Source: Deltaproteobacteria bacterium (GTDB lineage: Bacteria > Desulfobacterota > Binatia > Binatales > Binataceae). Taken from it: DNA of 64,000 nt. Position numbers and translations under genes: made by a program. Where the stretch lies: NCBI GenBank assembly GCA_021780755.1, contig JAJXYF010000010.1, positions 1-64,000 of the forward strand, written 5' to 3'. Positions 42,848-51,538 of this stretch are shown here, piece by piece (position 1 is the first letter of the stretch; every line of letters starts with the position of its first letter). Under the pieces are notes generated by a model. That model was not told the origin of the DNA, did not search any database, and saw only the letters and a program-made list of their open reading frames with translations.

Positions 42848-43588
42848 TCAGGGCTGCACTTTGCGCTCCGGATTGTTGAAGAACGCCTCCAGGTGGATGT
42901 TCTCTTTTTGCATGCCCGCCGAGACGAGCCTGTCACGCAGCGGATAAATCACAGCACCGTCACCGGCGAGAAACGCAGTGGACGGCAGAATCGATTCGAG
43001 CGAACGCTCCAGCATCGCGAGCGCACTACCGACCCGCGTCGCGTCCCCTACCTCGCGAGCCGCAGCAACTCCGATGTTTTGGTAGCGCCCGCTGAGCACG
43101 CTCCGCACGAACGAAGGCGGCAGGAAATAGTCGTCTGACTCGACGCACCAGACTGCGTTTGTGGCATCCGCCAGCGGACGCGAGCCAAGGCCTTGAAGCA
43201 GACCGAGCGCCGCCGTGATGCCGGTGTCGGTTGCGAATACCAGCCGCGGGCCCGCCGATTCGCCGTTGGAGACGAACTTGCCCCACGGCCCGCTGAACGT
43301 CAGTTCCGCGCCGACTTCGATCCGATGCATGAAGTTCGAGCCTGGGCCTTCGCCGACGCGTCGAACCGCAATCTGAAACTCGCGCTGGTCGCCATCGCTG
43401 GAGAGAATGGAATACGCTCGCTTGGCGAGCTTGCCACCGGCAAGCTCGATCCCCGTATTAACGATGATGTACTGGCCGCCCGCGAAACCGATCTCGCCCT
43501 CCGCCAGCGTAAACGTCAGCAGTCTCGCCTCGGGCCCGAGACGTTCCGCCTTTATTAATCGTGCGACTCTAGGCTGCGCCATGTTCAA
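42848..43588 (-). CDS. FNR-like flavin oxidoreductase in the cobalamin operon
   Basis: 246 residues with a ferredoxin-NADP reductase fold: an FAD-binding barrel containing KRAYSILSS (the RxYS flavin motif, about 57-65) and GPWGKF, then a nucleotide-binding half with LVFATDTGITAALGLLQGL and a C-terminal FLAGDGAVIYPLRDRL resembling the C-G-P region. No Fe-S ligands are visible. It overlaps the DUF3209-like gene by four bases. Possible roles: reduction of Co(II) corrinoid before CobO, electron supply for CbiX Fe-S, or replacement of the missing precorrin-6A reductase. None can be proved from sequence. Confidence 0.8.
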   Translation of the reverse strand: MNMAQPRVARLIKAERLGPEARLLTFTLAEGEIGFAGGQYIIVNTGIELAGGKLAKRAYSILSSDGDQREFQIAVRRVGEGPGSNFMHRIEVGAELTFSGPWGKFVSNGESAGPRLVFATDTGITAALGLLQGLGSRPLADATNAVWCVESDDYFLPPSFVRSVLSGRYQNIGVAAAREVGDATRVGSALAMLERSLESILPSTAFLAGDGAVIYPLRDRLVSAGMQKENIHLEAFFNNPERKVQP

Positions 43589-43959
43589 TCCGCCGGATAA
43601 ATCTCGTGTACGAAGTCATGCATCTGTTCGAGGTCGCTGAAGAGTCGGGTCAAATTCTCGATCTGATTCGCAAGATCCAACTCGACCTTCTTCGTCAGGA
43701 TTACCAGGCTTCTCAAGTACGGCAGCTTCGTGTCCTCAGGCCGCGTCGCCGCCACGCGTTCCTCCAGCATCGAGACGGCGGCCTCATAAAAGCGCCTGAG
43801 GCTTTGCAGGTCCCGCGGATCGCACATCGACTGAATCGGCCCCGGTTCGCTGGCTCCGTCGCCTAACTCCGCAAGCTCATGCTGCCTCGCCGCTTCGTCT
43901 TTCAGACCGAGCACTCGCATCAGTCCCAGTCGCAGCGCCGCTATTTCGTGACAAGCCAT
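43585..43959 (-). CDS. DUF3209-like small protein of the cobalamin operon
   Basis: 124 residues starting MACHEIAALRLGLMRVLG, which I recall as the hallmark of the DUF3209 family found beside cbiX in some archaea and bacteria; confidence in the family name is moderate. The chain is helical (ARQHELAELG, DLQSLRRFYEAAVSMLEERVA, LRSLVILTKKVELDLANQIENLTRLFSDLEQM), with a conserved-looking Cys-His pair at residues 3-4 and one more Cys. Thirteen bases after cbiX. A cobalt chaperone or CbiX partner is plausible but unproved. Confidence 0.75.
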   Translation of the reverse strand: MACHEIAALRLGLMRVLGLKDEAARQHELAELGDGASEPGPIQSMCDPRDLQSLRRFYEAAVSMLEERVAATRPEDTKLPYLRSLVILTKKVELDLANQIENLTRLFSDLEQMHDFVHEIYPAD

Positions 43960-43972
43960 TTGATCCTCTCTC

Positions 43973-45157
43973 TCACTGCATGATCCCGTCGATCAGCCGA
44001 GCCACCAGCCGATCGCGCACCAGATGCTGATCGACCAGTTCGTTCGCGTCAGCCGGGTTCACGCCTCTGTACCAGACACCGTCCGGATACACGGTAACCG
44101 TGGGTCCTTCACCGCATCGACCCATGCAGGAAGTTTTCGTAATTTTGATTTCACGCTCGCGCCCGATTCGTTTGAGCGCTCTGCGCAGTCCGGCAATCAG
44201 CGCGATACTGCCGCGCGAGGCGCAATCAACGTTCCCGCACACCAGCACGTGCTTGCGCATCCCCTGATGCGCGTGCAGGTGCGGCATCGCTTGCGAATGC
44301 GTCTCCATGTGACGCGCACTCCACAGCAGAGCGCGCAGCCCGCCAACGTTTTCCGCGATCGCGCCTACCGGGACACGATACTGACAGTTGTCGCATGGGA
44401 GCGGAGCCTGCCCGCCCAGCGCTTCCTGAATCCGATCATCGATTACTTCGAACAGCTTTGGATGGACGCCAAGGTGCGCGGCTAGCCTTGTTTTGATCCA
44501 CGGATAGCGATTTCCAAACTCGCGGATTTGCTCCTCGAGCCGGGCAACCAGTCGTCCGCCAAATAGAAGGTAGGGAACGACCAGAATACGTTCCGGACGC
44601 GCGCGGGAAATCAGTTCGATCGTTTCCTCGAAAAGTGGCCTAGTAATCCCGATGAAACTGGGCACTACCCACCCGAAGCCGCGCCCTTCTCCGAACAGCC
44701 TCACCAGTTTGCAGAAATCGCCATTGGCATCGGGGTCGCTGGCGCCGCGCCCGACCACCACGACCGCCGTTCGCTTCGCATCATCTTCAGTGCCGCACGC
44801 CTCGGACGCGCGCCGGAATACCAGCTCCGCCATCGCAGGATGGACCCCAAGGACACGACCGGCTTCGAACCGCACTCTGGGGAACCTTGTTCGCGCAGTC
44901 GCGAGCGCGAGAGGAATGTCGTTCTTTACGTGGCCCGCAGTGAACAGAAAACACGGAATTACAACAACCCGATCGTTGCACCGCGCCATCGCGTCGAGCC
45001 CATCGGCAAGCGACGGCGCCGCAAGTTCGACATATGAATGCTGGACGTCAAATTCAGGCAGTTGTGCTCGAACTTGCGCGACGAGCTGCTCGAATTCCAG
45101 ATTCGAGGCCTGCTCGCGGCTTCCGTGGCCGACAATGAGGATCCCCGTGCGCGGCAT
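43973..45157 (-). CDS. cbiX: Sirohydrochlorin cobaltochelatase CbiX with C-terminal [2Fe-2S] ferredoxin domain
   Basis: Inserts Co2+ into sirohydrochlorin, committing it to B12. 394 residues from ATG 45157. The N-terminal half has the active-site His pair (LIVGHGSRE and PCFLFTAGHVKNDIP); the second repeat has lost it (VVVVGRGASD), as usual in CbiX-L. Then come PCDNCQYR (a CxxC) and a His-rich stretch (HMETHSQAMPHLHAHQG), as described for Bacillus megaterium CbiX. The last 85 residues are a thioredoxin-like ferredoxin with CGNVDC and SCMGRC. The longer frame to 45220 runs close to the terminator, so it is not used. First gene of the operon, 80 bases after the terminator hairpin. Confidence 0.95.
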   Translation of the reverse strand: MPRTGILIVGHGSREQASNLEFEQLVAQVRAQLPEFDVQHSYVELAAPSLADGLDAMARCNDRVVVIPCFLFTAGHVKNDIPLALATARTRFPRVRFEAGRVLGVHPAMAELVFRRASEACGTEDDAKRTAVVVVGRGASDPDANGDFCKLVRLFGEGRGFGWVVPSFIGITRPLFEETIELISRARPERILVVPYLLFGGRLVARLEEQIREFGNRYPWIKTRLAAHLGVHPKLFEVIDDRIQEALGGQAPLPCDNCQYRVPVGAIAENVGGLRALLWSARHMETHSQAMPHLHAHQGMRKHVLVCGNVDCASRGSIALIAGLRRALKRIGREREIKITKTSCMGRCGEGPTVTVYPDGVWYRGVNPADANELVDQHLVRDRLVARLIDGIMQ

Positions 45158-45237
45158 CGCGCTACGCTCGGAGACGTCCGCGTGAGGTTGCGTTCCGCGA
45201 CTCAACCTCGACGCCGTCAATTGAAAATGAAGGCATC

Positions 45238-45268
45238 AAAAAACCCTCGTTCCGAATGGAAAGAGGGT
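45238..45268 (-). terminator. Riboswitch-associated Rho-independent terminator
   Basis: On the minus strand ACCCTC(TTTCC) pairs with (GGAA)GAGGGT around an ATTC loop, followed by six T. It lies between the B12 riboswitch and cbiX, the right place for a cobalamin-dependent transcription stop. Confidence 0.85.
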
Positions 45269-45324
45269 CACGATGCGACGGACTCGAAGGCATCGGACTC
45301 TCCGTTTCCACGCGGAGTTATGCG

Positions 45325-45512
45325 TCCGATCACTTCGGGTAGGTCTCCTGGCTCGTGGTTTCCGAGGGTCTTCGAACCCTCATCGCCACCTTCCAACCTT
45401 CCCCAAGCTCAAATGAACTTGAGTGGCTCTAAAGAAAGGCGGCTTCCCACATACAGTGGCGGGACCGCGCCGGCTTCTAACCGGCTTCCCTTTTATGCCC
45501 CGATGGGCACCC
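45325..45512 (-). promoter_or_regulatory. Cobalamin (B12) riboswitch
   Basis: On the minus strand the B12 box AGCCAGGAGACCTACCC is complete (45353-45337) and the conserved GCCACTG is at 45460-45454 within CCCGCCACTGTATGTGGGAAG. The 5' part begins GGTGCCC with GGGAAGCCGGT following. Binding of adenosylcobalamin should favour the terminator at 45238-45268 and shut down the 15-kb operon. Edges are approximate. Confidence 0.93.
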
Positions 45513-45541
45513 AAAGCGATCAACAAATTTTTCCATCAGCA

Positions 45542-45570
45542 CATCTATCGCCGCCCACAACCAATGTCAA
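45542..45570 (-). promoter_or_regulatory. Candidate promoter of the cobalamin operon
   Basis: Perfect TTGACA (45570-45565 on the minus strand), 17-base spacer, TAGATG (45547-45542). Predicted start near 45535, about 20 bases before the riboswitch fold. Confidence 0.6.
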
Positions 45571-46081
45571 ACGAGGTCCAGTTGCGACAGCCAACATGAA
45601 CCGCAACCTCCGAGGGTTGTGTGCGATCCTAACGATAACCTGTTACGTCCAGCGGAACTGGATCCCTCCGTCTCTCCGTAACGCGAACTATCACCAACTC
45701 CGCCGCCCGAAGTCCGATTAGCCGGTCAATCACACCTGACGCGACGCTCCGCTGTGAGTCGCTCGCTCGGATGAGACGGCAGCGCTTTGCAGCGGCGAGG
45801 CTTCGATCCGGCTTTAAGCTTGCACCATCGTCAGCGATAACGGTACCGAGCTGACCAGCAACGCGGTGCTGCGCTGGGCCATAATTGTTGAGGACATGTT
45901 CGGCTACGTCGAAATCAAGATTGTCTCTTTCGCTGACCTACCCTTCCTTACTAAACCCGCGCTGTGCCCGAGCTGCCGTTCGGGTGCGCTGTTTCGGCGC
46001 TGCACGATCGCGCGCGTACTGAACCCGCAAACCCTTGTCGGGCGTGGCCATTACCGCGGCTATCGGAGCCTTCCGGCATTT
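45571..46081. other. Intergenic region between the cobalamin and efflux operons
   Basis: About 510 bases with no convincing gene on either strand. The only recognisable element is a 57-base orphan fragment of IS3 orfB (45824-45880). The 3' part next to the efflux operon has no clear terminator. Confidence 0.5.
45824..45880 (+). mobile_element. 57-base orphan fragment of IS3 orfB
   Basis: Matches 18481-18537 of the IS3 orfB at 55 of 57 positions, then similarity stops abruptly on both sides. It encodes the second catalytic Asp region. A relic of an earlier insertion or a recombination end point. Confidence 0.9.
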
Positions 46082-47434
46082 TCAGTTCCGGTAGCGTCGT
46101 AACCTGCCGTAGGTAACGTTCCCGGTGATGCAAATCGCCAGCCAGCAGCCGCCGAGGGCGAGGCCGCCGATAGTAGCGCTCAGAAGACGCCCGGCATAAA
46201 GCCCACCCAGCCCGACCAGCACAACGACGTACAGCGCAATTACTACCGCGAGCGTCTGCATCCGCCAACTCCGTGTATGTGCCGCCACTGCGTAGGCTGC
46301 GATCCCATATGCCGCCGTCACTGCGGTAAGGGTGATGCTCGGAAAGCCCTGGAAGCCATGAACCAAATTCGCCGGCGGCACGTGAGGCGAGAGCCCGGAT
46401 AAGAGCATTTGCAGGCCATAAGCTAATGCATACGCGCCAGCCAGAATCGCTCCGGCAGTGAGCGCGAGAGTCAAGTCGCCAATCAGTGCCGATGCAAGTG
46501 CGGCGCCCGCAACCACGAACATCAGCCACCACGAGTTGCCCAGAAAATCCGGCACAAACATAAAAGCGTCGAGATCGGCGGTGCGGTGATTTGCGATAAC
46601 CGAGGCGACCATCCGGTCGACGTGAACCAGCGGATCCTGCGCGAAAATATCCTGCGTGACGCCGCCCAACAGCCACGCCATCGCTCCGATCGCGAGCAGG
46701 CCGGCCGTGAAGTGGAGGCCGAGGTAACCGGTGGGCGAGAGGCGAGCGCGAACGAACTCCACCAACGGGCCGAGATCGATGCCGTAGCGCTGGGCGCGGC
46801 GCTGCCAGGCGGCGGCGAGTTGGTCCTGCCGCGCTATAGTCCATCGCCACAGCGCAACCATCGCGACGGTGAATGCAAACACGATGAGGATTCCGGCGCC
46901 GAGCGACCGCATCCATGTCTCGACGATTCGCCACTTCGAGCCCAGCAGAAATCCCAGACCGACGAGTACGCCGCCCCACAGCAGACCGGAAACTACTGCT
47001 ATCGGCATGAACCGGTGCGCAGGCATCTCGGACAAACCGGCGGCAAACGGAGCGAAGGCGCGGCCCACGGCGACGAAGCGGGCGGCGAGCACCGTAGCGC
47101 TGCCCCAGCGCTCGAAGTAGGACTCGATTCGCAGGCGATGCCGTTCATACTGGCGATGCGCGAACGACCACCGCGTCAGCACGGCTTGGCCGCGATAGCG
47201 TCCGAGGGCGTAGCCACCGAGATCTCCTGCGATTGCGGCACCGGCGACGCTCACGAATGCGAGCGACGGTGAAAATGTGCCGGTCGCGGACAGCGCGCCG
47301 GCAATCAACGCGGCCATCTCGCCTGGAAACAGAAGACCAAGGAAGGCTGAGGACTCCAGCATGATCACGAGGAAGATCGCCACCAACGCCCAAATCCCGG
47401 CGTGAGCGAGCAAGGCCTCAAGCGTGGCGATCAT
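46082..47434 (-). CDS. DedA-family membrane protein fused to a degenerate PAP2-like domain
   Basis: 450 residues from ATG 47434, which overlaps the czcA-like stop (ATGA). Residues 1-200 are a DedA/SNARE-associated domain (LFPGEMAALIAGALSA, GDLGGYALGRYRGQ, RFVAVGRAFAPFAAGLSEM). After a linker, residues 235-450 have five to six membrane segments in the order of a PAP2 phosphatase, but the catalytic motifs are altered: PSGH reads FPSIT and the last motif reads YAGRLLSATIGG without His or Asp. So phosphatase activity is not expected. DedA proteins affect lipid scrambling, proton gradient and drug tolerance. It is the last gene of the blaI-led efflux operon. Confidence 0.85.
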   Translation of the reverse strand: MIATLEALLAHAGIWALVAIFLVIMLESSAFLGLLFPGEMAALIAGALSATGTFSPSLAFVSVAGAAIAGDLGGYALGRYRGQAVLTRWSFAHRQYERHRLRIESYFERWGSATVLAARFVAVGRAFAPFAAGLSEMPAHRFMPIAVVSGLLWGGVLVGLGFLLGSKWRIVETWMRSLGAGILIVFAFTVAMVALWRWTIARQDQLAAAWQRRAQRYGIDLGPLVEFVRARLSPTGYLGLHFTAGLLAIGAMAWLLGGVTQDIFAQDPLVHVDRMVASVIANHRTADLDAFMFVPDFLGNSWWLMFVVAGAALASALIGDLTLALTAGAILAGAYALAYGLQMLLSGLSPHVPPANLVHGFQGFPSITLTAVTAAYGIAAYAVAAHTRSWRMQTLAVVIALYVVVLVGLGGLYAGRLLSATIGGLALGGCWLAICITGNVTYGRLRRYRN

Positions 47435-50400
47435 CGAGCCGGTCCGAAATTTCCGTAGCGCAATGCCAAGGTCGGAAGCACCAGCAGGTTGAGCATGGTC
47501 GAGGTGAAGAGCCCGCCCAGGATGATTATTGCCATCGGGCCTTCGATCTCGCGGCCCGGCGCGCCGGCGCCGAGCGCGAGTGGCAACAGTCCGAGCGCGG
47601 TGACGATCGCGGTCATCAGAATCGGAACCAGGCGCTCCGAGGCGCCGCGCAGCGCCGCCGCCGGACCCCACGTCACTCCCTCGACCGAGACCAGATGCTC
47701 GAAATGCGAGATCATCATGATCGAATTGCGCATCGTGATACCGAACAGCGTGACGAACCCGACCAGCGAGCCCAGCGACAGCCATCCCCCGGTGACGAGC
47801 GCGGCGAGCACGCCTCCGACGAACGCGAAGGGAACATTCACCAGCACCAGCATCAGATTCCTGACATTGCCAAACGCGATAAAGAGCAGACACACGATCA
47901 CGACGGCCGCGATCAGAGAGTTCACCAGAATCTCATGTTCGGATTGCGCGCGGGCCTCGGCCGCGCCGCTGAACTCGATATAGGTGCCACTCGCGAGCGT
48001 GAGCTGCCGGCGTATTTCGCGCTCGGCGGCTGCGACAAAAGATGTGAGATCGCCGCCTTGGACATTGCACGTCACCACCTGAACGCGGCGCGCGCCGTCG
48101 TGCAATATCGCATAGCGTCCCGGCGCGAGGGCCACGGAAGCCAATTCGCTAAGCGGCAGGAGTTGGCCTTCGGCGTTGCGCAGCATCAGATCTCGGACGC
48201 TCTCGGGCCGCCGCCGGTCTTTGGGGTCCAGTATCACGGCGACATCGAAGAACCGGTTGCCATCGTAAACCTGGGCAACGTCGGAACCCTGGTAGGCGGT
48301 CCGGAGCGCGTCAAGAACGTCCACCGCGCGGAACCCGAATTGCGTCAGCTTGGCAGGATCGAGCCGCACAACCATCTGCGGCATCCCGCCGGGCGACTGC
48401 ACGCTGACGCCGGTTGCACCTCGAATCCGCGAAAGCACCGCGGCGACCCGGCTCGCCTCGCGATCAAGCACATCGAGGTCGTTGCCGAAGATTTTCACGA
48501 CCACGTCCGCCTGCTCGCCCGAAAGAGTCTCCTGGATCCGTTCGGTGAGAAAGGAGTTCATCGAGAACTCATAGCCGGGGAAGCTTGCCAGTGTTTTCTT
48601 GAGATCGTTCTCGATGTTGCCGACGCTTTCGCCGGTGAGCGGCTTCAGTCTCACGTCGAACTCGCTCTCGTGCGGCCCGAGCGTATCCTCGCCAAGCTCG
48701 GCGCGGCCGATTCTCTGGGCGACGCTCTCCACGCGGGGATTTCGCAGCAACGCGCGCGTCACTTCCGTTCCCGCGCGCATCGACTCGCCAAGCGAAGTTC
48801 CCGGCACCGCGACCATGTGCAGCACGAAGCTGCGCTCCTGCAGCTCGGGCAGAAAACTCCCGCCGAAGAATGGCAACGCGCCGATCGCGAGCAGGCAGAG
48901 GATGGCCGCGCCGCCAATCACCAGATCGGGATTCTCGGACGCCCGCACGAGCATTCGCCGATGCGCCGCTTTCAGCCGGCGCACGAAGGCGGTCTCGGCC
49001 GCGGCTTTGGCGTTCGGCAGCATCGTCAGACACAGTGCCGGCGTGACGGTCAGCGCGACCGCGAGCGACGCCATGATCGCCAGGATGTACGCCCATCCGA
49101 GCGGTGCGAAGATGCGCCCCTGCACCCCCGACATCGTCAGCACGGGCAGGAAGACCAGCGCGACAATGAAGGTCGCATAGACCACGGCGCTGCGCACTTC
49201 GAGCGACGCTTGCAGAATGACTTCCAGTGCCCCTCGCGGACTTCCAAGCGAGCGATTTTCGTTGAGCCGGCGGAAGACATTTTCGACATCGATTATCGCG
49301 TCATCGACCACTTCGCCGATCGCAATCGCGAGTCCGCCGAGCGTCAGCGTGTTGAGCGTCACGCCGATGCGCTGCAGGACGATGATCGCGATCAGCAGCG
49401 AGAGCGGAATCGCGGTCAGGGAAATAAAGGCGGTCCGGAGATTGTACAGAAAGAGCGCGAGAACGATCGCCACCAGCAGGCCGCCGAGCATCAGTGAAAA
49501 GCGGACGTTGCTAATCGTGGTTTCGACGAAACTCGCCGCGCGGAACAGGGCAGGACTGACGGCGATACCCTCACTCTTGAAGACCGGCGCAAGGTCACTC
49601 AAGGCACGGTCAACGCCCTGCGTGACATCGAGCGCGTTCGCCCCGTATTGGATCGATACCTGAACGATCACGCCGGGCTTGCCCATGATCGATGCTCCGC
49701 CGATCGGCGGAGCAGGCGCCCATCGCACGCTCGCCACGTCGCTCAGCCGAACGCTTGCTCCATCCTGATACGCGATTACGGAGCCGCCCAATTGGTCCGG
49801 TGTGATCGACTGACCTTCGCTATGAATCACGATGCGCTGATTCGCGGTTTCGATGAAGCCGGAGCCGCGAACGCCGGTCGAAGCGCGGCCGGCGGCCAGA
49901 AGGTCGGTGATTCCCAGCCGGTATTCGAGCATTCGCGCCGGGTTGACCTGTATCTGGAGCTCGCGTTCGTCACCGCCGTATATCGAGATGTGGGCGACTC
50001 CCGGCACGGCGAGCAGGCTCGGCTGGAGCGTCCAGTCGGCGAAGGTACGAAGGTCCATCAGCGAGCGTGTTGGGGAAGTCAGGCCAATATCCATTATCAC
50101 GGCGGTCGCGGAGGTCAGCGGCGCCATCGTGGGCGCGGCCACACCCTGGGGCATCTGGCTCGTGATCTCCAGAAGGCGCTCACCCACCATCTGCCGCGCC
50201 CGGTAAATGTCGGTCCCGTCCCGGAAGATTACCGTCACCACCGAAAGGCCCTGGATCGACTGCGAACGGATCGATTGTAGGCCGACGGTGCCGACCAGCG
50301 CGTTTTCGATCCGCTGCGTGATTAGAGTTTCGACTTGCTCGGGCGAGAATCCCGGCGCCTCGGTCTGGACCGCCACTTGCGGAGGAGCGAACTCGGGAAA

Positions 50401-50514
50401 CACGCCGAGCTTGGCATGCTCGGTCACATAGAGGCCGTAGAGCACGATCACACAGGCGAGCGCGATCACGACGCCGCGCAAGCGCAACGAGAATTCGACG
50501 ATCGCCTTGAGCAT
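47431..50514 (-). CDS. CzcA/CusA-type RND efflux pump
   Basis: Inner-membrane proton-driven transporter of the heavy-metal RND class, 1027 residues from ATG 50514 (seven bases after the adaptor stop). Twelve membrane segments in two halves with large periplasmic loops. The N-terminus LKAIVEFSLRLRGVVIALACVIVLYGLY and FPEFAPPQVAVQTEAPG match CzcA. The fourth segment carries GGLAIAIGEVVDDAIIDVENVFRRL with the acidic proton-relay residues, a variant of the DFGxxxDGAxxxxEN pattern. Metal specificity cannot be told from sequence. Placed in a blaI-blaR1-outer membrane-adaptor-pump operon. Confidence 0.93.
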   Translation of the reverse strand: MLKAIVEFSLRLRGVVIALACVIVLYGLYVTEHAKLGVFPEFAPPQVAVQTEAPGFSPEQVETLITQRIENALVGTVGLQSIRSQSIQGLSVVTVIFRDGTDIYRARQMVGERLLEITSQMPQGVAAPTMAPLTSATAVIMDIGLTSPTRSLMDLRTFADWTLQPSLLAVPGVAHISIYGGDERELQIQVNPARMLEYRLGITDLLAAGRASTGVRGSGFIETANQRIVIHSEGQSITPDQLGGSVIAYQDGASVRLSDVASVRWAPAPPIGGASIMGKPGVIVQVSIQYGANALDVTQGVDRALSDLAPVFKSEGIAVSPALFRAASFVETTISNVRFSLMLGGLLVAIVLALFLYNLRTAFISLTAIPLSLLIAIIVLQRIGVTLNTLTLGGLAIAIGEVVDDAIIDVENVFRRLNENRSLGSPRGALEVILQASLEVRSAVVYATFIVALVFLPVLTMSGVQGRIFAPLGWAYILAIMASLAVALTVTPALCLTMLPNAKAAAETAFVRRLKAAHRRMLVRASENPDLVIGGAAILCLLAIGALPFFGGSFLPELQERSFVLHMVAVPGTSLGESMRAGTEVTRALLRNPRVESVAQRIGRAELGEDTLGPHESEFDVRLKPLTGESVGNIENDLKKTLASFPGYEFSMNSFLTERIQETLSGEQADVVVKIFGNDLDVLDREASRVAAVLSRIRGATGVSVQSPGGMPQMVVRLDPAKLTQFGFRAVDVLDALRTAYQGSDVAQVYDGNRFFDVAVILDPKDRRRPESVRDLMLRNAEGQLLPLSELASVALAPGRYAILHDGARRVQVVTCNVQGGDLTSFVAAAEREIRRQLTLASGTYIEFSGAAEARAQSEHEILVNSLIAAVVIVCLLFIAFGNVRNLMLVLVNVPFAFVGGVLAALVTGGWLSLGSLVGFVTLFGITMRNSIMMISHFEHLVSVEGVTWGPAAALRGASERLVPILMTAIVTALGLLPLALGAGAPGREIEGPMAIIILGGLFTSTMLNLLVLPTLALRYGNFGPAR

Positions 50515-50521
50515 CTCCGCG

Positions 50522-51538
50522 CTAGTCCTGCACCTGGATTTGAGACTTGAATTCTTCGGATAGCAGCGCCTGCGCACCGGTGACGACGACTCGATCTCCC
50601 GCGGCGAAACCGCCGCTTACAAACCATCCCTTCCCAACCGGAGCGCGGATCGGGATCGCACGCCGCTCGAACCTGGTCGGCGCGATTTGCACGTAGGCAA
50701 AAGCGGCGTCTCCCGTTCGGACCACCGCGGCGCTCGGCACCACGACGCCGCGCTCCGAGGCGGCGGAAGACTCCAGGCGCGCCGTAACTGCGGCGCCGGG
50801 ACGAAGCGGAAAACCCTGCGCCTCGACGCGCAGCATGAAGCCCTGGCCTTGAAGATTCGGGTCCACTGTAGGCGCGTACCAGATCGATTGCGCGGCCAGC
50901 GGACGGGAGTCACCCAATACCGTTGTCTCTCCTTGCGCCGGCAAATTCGCGAGTGACTCGCCTGCAGGAACCGCTACTCGAACTATCGCCGCCGCGCGCT
51001 TGATCAACGCGTTGACAAGTTCCGCGCGTGCCGCGGGCGCCATCGCCGCGACTGCGCCGCCCCATTCGTCCGCCAGACGCTGGCCAAGCAAATTGAACTG
51101 CGCCCAGTCGGATTGAAATCTGGCCTGCGCGGTCTGAAAGTCCTTGAGCGAGATATTCTGCTTCTCGGAATGAAGCAGCTTGGCGCGCGCGTATTCCGCC
51201 TGTGACGCGTCGAGCGTGGCTCGGGCCGCGACCAATTGCGCATCGAGCGCGGCGAGCGGAGCCGGATCGAGAATGACACCGTAGGCCGTCACTTCACGCA
51301 CGCGCGTTATGGGCGCGAGCACCTCAGTCTTTATACCGATATGCGCTTGCTGCTCGCGGCTGAGCGTGACGATCACGTCACCGTTTGCGCTGTGCGACAG
51401 ACTGGGCGTGGCCGCCGTGACCTGATCTTCCTCATCGCCTTCGTCGCGGTTGCCTGCACCGAACAACCACACCAGCACGACGATCACGGCGAGCGCCGCG
51501 ACCCCGAGCGCGATCAGTCGAGACCGATTAGTGTTCAC
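50522..51538 (-). CDS. RND efflux adaptor, CzcB type
   Basis: Periplasmic membrane-fusion subunit joining the pump to the outer-membrane channel. 338 residues with one N-terminal anchor (LIALGVAALAVIVVLVWLFG), an acidic linker (GNRDEGDEEDQ), a barrel-sandwich region (ITRVREVTAYGVILDP), a helical hairpin (ARATLDASQAEYARAKLLH) and beta-barrel segments (RPGAAVTARLE). It lacks the His-rich metal-binding N-terminus of some CzcB proteins. Overlaps the outer-membrane gene by 11 bases. Confidence 0.9.
   Translation of the reverse strand: MNTNRSRLIALGVAALAVIVVLVWLFGAGNRDEGDEEDQVTAATPSLSHSANGDVIVTLSREQQAHIGIKTEVLAPITRVREVTAYGVILDPAPLAALDAQLVAARATLDASQAEYARAKLLHSEKQNISLKDFQTAQARFQSDWAQFNLLGQRLADEWGGAVAAMAPAARAELVNALIKRAAAIVRVAVPAGESLANLPAQGETTVLGDSRPLAAQSIWYAPTVDPNLQGQGFMLRVEAQGFPLRPGAAVTARLESSAASERGVVVPSAAVVRTGDAAFAYVQIAPTRFERRAIPIRAPVGKGWFVSGGFAAGDRVVVTGAQALLSEEFKSQIQVQD

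Noticed and set aside
47695-49497. 600-codon plus-strand frame opposite the czcA-like gene
   Set aside because: Shadow of the RND pump, Arg/His/Glu-rich without domains.
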